A DNA stretch of 64,000 bases from Flavobacterium sp. HSC-61S13. GTDB taxonomy: Bacteria; Bacteroidota; Bacteroidia; Flavobacteriales; Flavobacteriaceae. Below, one piece after another: positions 59,740-64,000 of the stretch. The position numbers were made by a program, and so were the translations under genes. Position 1 is the first letter of the stretch. The number at the start of each line of letters is the position of its first letter. The stretch spans positions 42,811 through 106,810 of the forward strand of contig NZ_JALJZV010000012.1 in NCBI RefSeq assembly GCF_024171535.1, given 5' to 3'. The notes below the pieces were generated by a model that was not told where the DNA came from, did no database searches, and saw only the letters and a program-made list of their open reading frames with translations.

Positions 59740-60723
59740 ATGAAAAAAAACTACTTAATTACAACTTTCCTACTTTTATGCATTCACGCGACCTATGGTC
59801 AGCATTACAAATTTGAAAAACAAAATGAAAGTTATACCCCCCTTTCCAATCCAAAATTATTATTTACGGAATCTTGGGAAACTATTGATTCCCCTCCAAT
59901 AATAAAATTACCATTTACCTTTACCTTATTTAATCGCACGATGGATGAATTGCAATTTGCGGGAGGGACTATTGTAAACCTATTGGAACAACCGGATCAA
60001 ATTCTTCTTTCGGGTTTTTTGATAACTCCCGATCTTATAGATATTGCATCGTTATATCCAAACGCAACTACTCAGACACAAGTAAGCACACAAGTAGATG
60101 GTAGCGTTGGTAATCGCATTTTTAAGATTCAAGTCAGTGATGCGGGAAGTGAGTATGAGTTGACTTCAAAAAACAGTTTGGACATGAGGGTCAGTTTTCA
60201 GGTTTGGCTTTATGAAGCAACCCATGTAGTTTCATTTCATTACGGTGCTAATACCGTAACTGACTTGGGGGACTTTTCTGAGTCAGAAGTAATGATTTGC
60301 GGATTAATTGAACAAGATTATCTGCTAGGTAAAGATCAAGAAGTAATCAGCTTTACAGAAAAATCTTCTGTTTTATCAGGAATGAGCAATGATCCGGCTC
60401 TTAAAACCGATTCAAAAAAACCAGTTTTTTTAATCACGTACCCTGATGAAGGAATGGTTTACACTTTCACTCCTACAACTTTATCTACAGTCAAAAACGA
60501 AATTACGTCACTTAGTATACACCCAAACCCTACAGAAGGCATTCTAAATATAGCAGGTAACATTGACCCAGCTACCTTTTACAGTATTTTAGATATGACT
60601 GGAAAGAAAGTTCAAGAAGGTAAAATAGCTGGTGGTAATATCGATGTTACAAAACTGTCCAAAGGTATATATATGCTTAAACTGGGCAACAATAGACAAA
60701 TTTTAAAGTTTATCAAGAAATAA
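59740..60723 (+). CDS. Secreted protein with T9SS type A sorting domain (paralogue 1)
   Basis: This is a 327-residue protein: signal peptide MKKNYLITTFLLLCIHATYG, a beta-rich body (residues about 25-250) with HYKFEKQNESYTPLS and NRIFKIQVSDAG, and a C-terminal sorting domain (about 258-327: SIHPNPTEGILNI, LDMTGKKVQEG, LSKGIYMLKL). It is paralogous to the protein at 61560: both have a NF/KFxKxxxSYTxL start, a VxGxxGNRI motif and the same C-terminus. It is exported across the outer membrane and anchored or released. Function unknown. Confidence 0.8.
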   Translation: MKKNYLITTFLLLCIHATYGQHYKFEKQNESYTPLSNPKLLFTESWETIDSPPIIKLPFTFTLFNRTMDELQFAGGTIVNLLEQPDQILLSGFLITPDLIDIASLYPNATTQTQVSTQVDGSVGNRIFKIQVSDAGSEYELTSKNSLDMRVSFQVWLYEATHVVSFHYGANTVTDLGDFSESEVMICGLIEQDYLLGKDQEVISFTEKSSVLSGMSNDPALKTDSKKPVFLITYPDEGMVYTFTPTTLSTVKNEITSLSIHPNPTEGILNIAGNIDPATFYSILDMTGKKVQEGKIAGGNIDVTKLSKGIYMLKLGNNRQILKFIKK

Positions 60724-60725
60724 AT

Positions 60726-60767
60726 AAAAAAGGGGCCTTTCTCATAACGAAAAAGCCCCCTTTTTTT
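60726..60767. terminator. Bidirectional terminator
   Basis: AAAAAGGGGC and GCCCCCTTTTT with an inner CTTT/AAAG pairing form a strong hairpin between two converging genes. Confidence 0.8.
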
Positions 60768-60784
60768 AAGCTGTAATACTACAA

Positions 60785-61300
60785 CTATTCACTTTTAACT
60801 TTAACGTACTTCAATGCCAAAGTATAAGGTCTTGGCCCTTGATTAGTTATCACGCAGGTTGTAGTCATCGTATCTCCCTCAAATACTACTTGAGTAAACT
60901 CCACATCATTATAAAAAGCATTAAAACTATCTGCATTAGTTCTAATTTTATAATCGCCACTTACATCGCCTTTTTCCCAGGTGCCGTGTCTATCGTCGGT
61001 AATAATTGTACAATCATAATCTACAGCTGCTTCATTCAAAATGTTCTCTTTTTCGAATATCACTACAGCTTTGCGCTCGCAGTCATTTAATTTAACGTCA
61101 TCACCATCAAAATACATCACATCTATTCTCCACTCACCCACGATCGCATCCAATACAACAGGAGGATCAACTACTACAGGAGGGTCAACTACTACAGGAG
61201 GGGTAATTGGCGTTTTAATAATTCCGTTATCATCACTACTACAAGAAGCCATCGTCACGATAGCCATCATTGCTAAAATCAAAGCTTTAAAATTTTTCAT
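60785..61300 (-). CDS. Lipocalin-like lipoprotein
   Basis: This is a 171-residue lipoprotein: signal MKNFKALILAMMAIVTMASC with lipidated C20, a PPVVVD repeat linker (residues about 32-50), then a lipocalin-like beta-barrel start (IVGEWRIDVMYFDGDDV) continuing with CERKAVVIFEKENIL and the end LKYVKVK. The pattern GxWR... followed by CxxK..FxxxG matches the Bacteroidetes lipocalin-like family. It lies between the two T9SS paralogues, on the opposite strand. It may bind a small hydrophobic ligand. Confidence 0.75.
   Translation of the reverse strand: MKNFKALILAMMAIVTMASCSSDDNGIIKTPITPPVVVDPPVVVDPPVVLDAIVGEWRIDVMYFDGDDVKLNDCERKAVVIFEKENILNEAAVDYDCTIITDDRHGTWEKGDVSGDYKIRTNADSFNAFYNDVEFTQVVFEGDTMTTTCVITNQGPRPYTLALKYVKVKSE
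61151..61206. repeat. 18-bp tandem repeat in the lipoprotein linker
   Basis: About three copies of an 18-bp unit (ACTACTACAGGAGGGTCA) encode the PPVVVD repeats. Copy number can change by slippage, altering linker length. Confidence 0.8.
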
Positions 61301-61559
61301 TCAATTGTCGTTTTTACATAAATATTAAGAAATACAAAAATACATTAAGCTTTCATCTATCAACTATGTTTTTGCTTAACACCATATTTTTACGAAAAAA
61401 ATACATTACGCCCTTTAAAAACTATAAAAACACAAAAAAACAAAAGAAACACAAAAAATCACTTTATTTTTTATCATTAAATTAAACGTAATTGAAACGT
61501 CTTATTGTCAGTATCAGAAAAAAACCAATTACTTTTGCTCTATAACTAACCATACTTAT

Positions 61560-62579
61560 ATGAAAAAACTATTACTTACAATTTCTTTAGCAGTTGTTAG
61601 TGCCTATTCAGGACAAGCACAAAGCTATAACTTCAATCACTTCGACCAGTCTTATACTGAGTTAACTGGGGCAACGACTTTAAATACGCAGAGTTGGTTT
61701 TACCACAGCTTCGATATCCCATTGCCGTTTAAAATCAACATATTCGGTGATGAAATTAAAAATCTTAGCCTTAGCAATGGAATTCTCTATGCTGATTCAA
61801 AAACACTTAACAATATCCAATATCAATTATTTGCACAAACCGCAGAGCTTTTGGATGGTGGATATCAGTTTAATGCAGGTAGTTCACCTAGTCCTAGTCA
61901 ATCTCCTTTACGCTATAAAGTAGAAGGAACAACCGGAAACCGAATTCTTAAGATTGAAGTTGCGAATGCCGCAAATGGCAACGAGTATTTCGAAAAAGAA
62001 ACGACAACGATGCGGGTTAATTTTCAGTATTGGTTTTACGAAGGTATTGAACAGTTTGAATATCGATATGGTACAAATACTATCACAGATTTTGGTTTTT
62101 TCTTTAACGACTACGCACTTCCCAATGAAATAACGCCGAATTTTGCGGTGATAGTTGCGAAAATTCTTGTTGAGGAAGACGAGAATGGCAATGAAGAAGA
62201 AAAACCTGTTGAAGTATATTCATTAATTGGGGACAGTCAAAATCCTGTAGGGAAATTGTCTAGTGTTGAACCTGAGCGCTTAACTACTTATCCAAAAACT
62301 GCTAGGGTTTATCAATTTAAGAATTCAACACTTGGTATTGATAAACACGCTCAAACAGGCATAAGTATTTATCCTAATCCGACAAATGATGTTTTAAACA
62401 TCTCGCTAGACATTGATGATAATAATATCCCTTATAATATATTTGATGTACTTGGAAAACGCGTTCTTTCAGGCACTCGTCAAAGTACCGAATCTCCTAT
62501 TATGGTTAATACTTTAAACAAAGGTGTTTATTTTATAAAAATCGGAAATTATAAAACGGTAAAGTTTATCAAAAACTAG
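61560..62579 (+). CDS. Secreted protein with T9SS type A sorting domain (paralogue 2)
   Basis: This is a 339-residue protein: signal peptide MKKLLLTISLAVVSAYSGQA, a body with YNFNHFDQSYTELTGATTL, PFKINIFGDEI and VEGTTGNRILKIEV, and a T9SS sorting domain at residues about 268-339 (SIYPNPTNDVLNISL, FDVLGKRVLSG, LNKGVYFIKI). It is the longer of two paralogues separated by the lipocalin-like gene. The acidic EEDENGNEEEKPVEV insert (about residue 205) is absent from paralogue 1. Function unknown. Confidence 0.8.
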   Translation: MKKLLLTISLAVVSAYSGQAQSYNFNHFDQSYTELTGATTLNTQSWFYHSFDIPLPFKINIFGDEIKNLSLSNGILYADSKTLNNIQYQLFAQTAELLDGGYQFNAGSSPSPSQSPLRYKVEGTTGNRILKIEVANAANGNEYFEKETTTMRVNFQYWFYEGIEQFEYRYGTNTITDFGFFFNDYALPNEITPNFAVIVAKILVEEDENGNEEEKPVEVYSLIGDSQNPVGKLSSVEPERLTTYPKTARVYQFKNSTLGIDKHAQTGISIYPNPTNDVLNISLDIDDNNIPYNIFDVLGKRVLSGTRQSTESPIMVNTLNKGVYFIKIGNYKTVKFIKN

Positions 62580-62593
62580 TCGTTTTCGAAAAT

Positions 62594-62636
62594 AAAAAAG
62601 GAGAAATTTCACAGTGAAATTTCTCCTTTTTTTTTA
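62594..62636. terminator. Bidirectional terminator
   Basis: GGAGAAATTTCAC and GTGAAATTTCTCC form a perfect 13-bp stem with a one-base centre, flanked by A6 and T9. Confidence 0.85.
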
Positions 62637-62652
62637 CAGCATATTGGAATTA

Positions 62653-63597
62653 TTAGTCCAAACTCGCCAAATAGCGTTCTGCATCTAAAGCTGCAATACA
62701 TCCAGATCCAGCAGCTGTTACTGCTTGTCTGTAATCTTTATCTTGTACGTCACCGCAAGCAAATACACCAGCGATATTCGTTTTACTGGTCTTCCCTTGA
62801 GTGATTAAATACCCTACCTCATCCATTTCCAATTCTCTAGCAAAAATCTCTGTATTCGGTTTATGTCCAATAGCTACGAAAAAGCCTGTTGCTGGAATTT
62901 CCTGAGTAACTCCAGTTGTTCTTTCCTTAACGCGAACAGCGGTTACCAATTGTCCATCTCCAATTACCTCTTCCGTTTCGGTGTTCATTAAGATTTCGAT
63001 ATTCGGAGTATTTCTTACACGATCTTCCATAATACGAGATGATCTAAACTTATCGCTACGCACTAACATGGTTACCTTTTTACACAGTTTAGATAAATAA
63101 TGTGCTTCTTCACAAGCGCTATCCCCTGCTCCTACAATAACTACTTCCTGATTTCTATAGAAAAACCCATCACAAACGGCACAAGCAGAAACTCCACCAC
63201 CCATTTTCAAATAGTGTTGTTCTGAATCCAACCCTAAGTATTTAGCTGTAGCTCCGGTACTAATAATTACCGTTTCGGCATGAATTTCAATCGTATCGTT
63301 AATCCATACTTTTTTAATTTTTTGAGTGAAGTCTACTTTAGTAGCCCAACCATCTCTCACGTCAGTACCAAACCTTTTGGCTTGTTCTTGTAATTGCATC
63401 ATCATTTCCGGTCCGGTCACCCCTTCTGGATAGCCTGGGAAATTTTCCACTTCATTAGTTGTCGTTAATTGTCCTCCCGGTTGACTTCCTTGATATAACA
63501 CAGGATTCATATTCGCTCTAGCAGCATAAATTGCAGCAGTATACCCTGCTGGGCCGGAGCCTATAATCAAACATTTGATCGTTTCTATTGTTGACAT
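62653..63597 (-). CDS. trxB: Thioredoxin reductase
   Basis: This is a 314-residue flavoprotein: FAD-binding GSGPAG (13-18), the redox-active pair C139-C142 in CAVCDG, the NADPH-binding GAGDSACE (near residue 156-163) and a C-terminal GVFACGDVQDKDYRQ. The length is typical of the low-molecular-weight bacterial enzyme. It passes electrons from NADPH to thioredoxin in the cytoplasm. All key residues are present. Confidence 0.95.
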   Translation of the reverse strand: MSTIETIKCLIIGSGPAGYTAAIYAARANMNPVLYQGSQPGGQLTTTNEVENFPGYPEGVTGPEMMMQLQEQAKRFGTDVRDGWATKVDFTQKIKKVWINDTIEIHAETVIISTGATAKYLGLDSEQHYLKMGGGVSACAVCDGFFYRNQEVVIVGAGDSACEEAHYLSKLCKKVTMLVRSDKFRSSRIMEDRVRNTPNIEILMNTETEEVIGDGQLVTAVRVKERTTGVTQEIPATGFFVAIGHKPNTEIFARELEMDEVGYLITQGKTSKTNIAGVFACGDVQDKDYRQAVTAAGSGCIAALDAERYLASLD

Positions 63598-63721
63598 GTC
63601 TTTCTTCCTTTAATTAATTATTGAGAATCCTTACAAATGTAAGTTTTTATTAAAAAATATCGCTTGAATTTTGATTGGAATTAACAATTGTGGAATAATA
63701 AAAAAATATAGACAAATTGTA

Positions 63722-63752
63722 TTTGATTAATTAAAAAATAATTCTATATTTG
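63722..63752 (+). promoter_or_regulatory. tRNA-Pro promoter
   Basis: TTTG at 63722-63725, a 19-bp spacer, and TATATTTG at 63745-63752 match the Bacteroidetes housekeeping promoter exactly, 22 bp before the tRNA. Confidence 0.85.
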
Positions 63753-63774
63753 CAACCGCAATACGGGAAACAAA

Positions 63775-63849
63775 CGGGGTGTAGCGTAGCCCGGTCATCG
63801 CGCCTGGTTTGGGACCAGGAGGTCGCAGGTTCGAATCCTGCCACCCCGA
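63775..63849 (+). tRNA. tRNA-Pro(UGG)
   Basis: Acceptor CGGGGTG/CACCCCG, anticodon loop TTTGGGA with anticodon TGG in stem CCTGG/CCAGG, T arm GCAGG-TTCGAAT-CCTGC, discriminator A. CCA is not encoded. Confidence 0.95.
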
Positions 63850-63852
63850 CAA

Positions 63853-63883
63853 AAAAGCTCTAACGAAAGTTAGGGCTTTTTTT
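63853..63883 (+). terminator. Terminator of tRNA-Pro
   Basis: GCTCTAAC-GAAA-GTTAGGGC (one G-U pair) followed by T7. Confidence 0.8.
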
Positions 63884-63958
63884 ATGCGCTAAAACGGCGC
63901 AAGCTTGCTTAAGCGCTGTTTTAGCGCATAAAAAAAGAGTTAGCGCGCTTAGCGCTAA
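63877..63958. repeat. Nested inverted repeats rich in GCGCTAA
   Basis: A 24-bp arm (63877-63900, TTTTTTTATGCGCTAAAACG...) pairs with 63913-63936 across a 12-bp loop (one G-U). A second hairpin TTAGCGC/GCGCTAA follows at 63940-63958. Together they carry four GCGCTAA/TTAGCGC units. This could be a bidirectional terminator or a repetitive extragenic element. Confidence 0.6.
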
Positions 63959-64000
63959 GTGGATTTTTTTGTCGAACCCCACCCTTTAGGATGCCGTAGC

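Noticed and set aside
1..64000. CRISPR array
   Set aside because: No regularly spaced repeat-spacer units. The recurring GGGCAGG and ATATC/GATATAT elements are tied to promoters and start codons.

Overview
The window comes from a low-GC member of the Bacteroidota, most likely a Flavobacteriaceae chromosome. Several features point there: promoters of the TTTG-N19-TAnnTTTG type (clearest in front of the tRNA-Pro gene at 63775), two secreted proteins ending in type IX secretion sorting domains, Bacteroidetes-type integrase architecture, and genes that lack Shine-Dalgarno sites. Positions 1 to about 53,900 are the right-hand part of a prophage whose left end lies outside the window. Positions about 53,950-64,000 are host chromosome: a hicA/hicB-like pair, fabH, an S9 peptidase, an ABC ATPase, two T9SS proteins with a lipocalin-like lipoprotein between them, trxB and tRNA-Pro.

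Prophage layout. Positions 1-4483 (+) are a tightly coupled accessory operon: a 2OG-Fe(II) oxygenase, a NdpA-like nucleoid protein, a PD-(D/E)XK-like nuclease and a histone-H1-like peptide. It is interrupted by a reverse-strand lipoprotein that looks like a moron gene. Positions 5361-40575 (-) are the virion and lysis genes. Read in transcription order from the right they are: tail fibres, two small structural proteins, holin, amidase endolysin and unimolecular spanin; then a GroES-like protein, a possible TerS, TerL and portal; then scaffold, major capsid protein and a coiled-coil protein; then two ring/connector proteins, a P22 gp10-like stabilization protein, a further tail protein and a GNAT; and finally two internal virion proteins and a 2548-residue ejected-type polyvalent protein with kinase-like and LPD38-like regions. 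Gene order and sequence style resemble the morphogenesis module of crAss-like and related Bacteroidetes podophages, but this phage carries an integrase.

Positions 40673-46749 hold a divergent winged-helix regulator, a stretch with probable small RNAs, a GroES, a RusA resolvase, a Tad2-like (anti-Thoeris) gene broken by one amber codon, tRNA-Asn, an interrupted tRNA-Leu-like gene of 201 nt, an HNH protein and a UDG-like protein. Positions 47099-51820 (+) are an early operon (J-domain-like, PcfK-like and PcfJ-like proteins, small proteins and an XRE protein). Five of its genes are preceded by the same structured RNA element. Positions 52049-53758 (-) carry the integrase followed by a repressor-like HTH gene. 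A tRNA 3'-end fragment with its terminator at about 53,888-53,941 marks the probable attachment junction.

Two regulatory systems stand out. (1) A 25-bp element, ATATC-N13-GATATAT, lies 9-11 bp upstream of a TATCTTTG -7 box in front of six reverse-strand operons. A seventh copy precedes the early operon and an imperfect copy precedes the integrase. It occupies the place of the missing -33 TTTG box, so one phage regulator probably governs nearly all the phage promoters seen here. (2) A hairpin with a conserved GGGCAGG loop, followed by AAACCCTTTAAA just before the start codon, recurs five times in the early operon. Its stems have unrelated sequences yet still pair, which is covariation-like evidence for an RNA regulator. 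Both appear unassigned and are the best candidates for an undescribed system.
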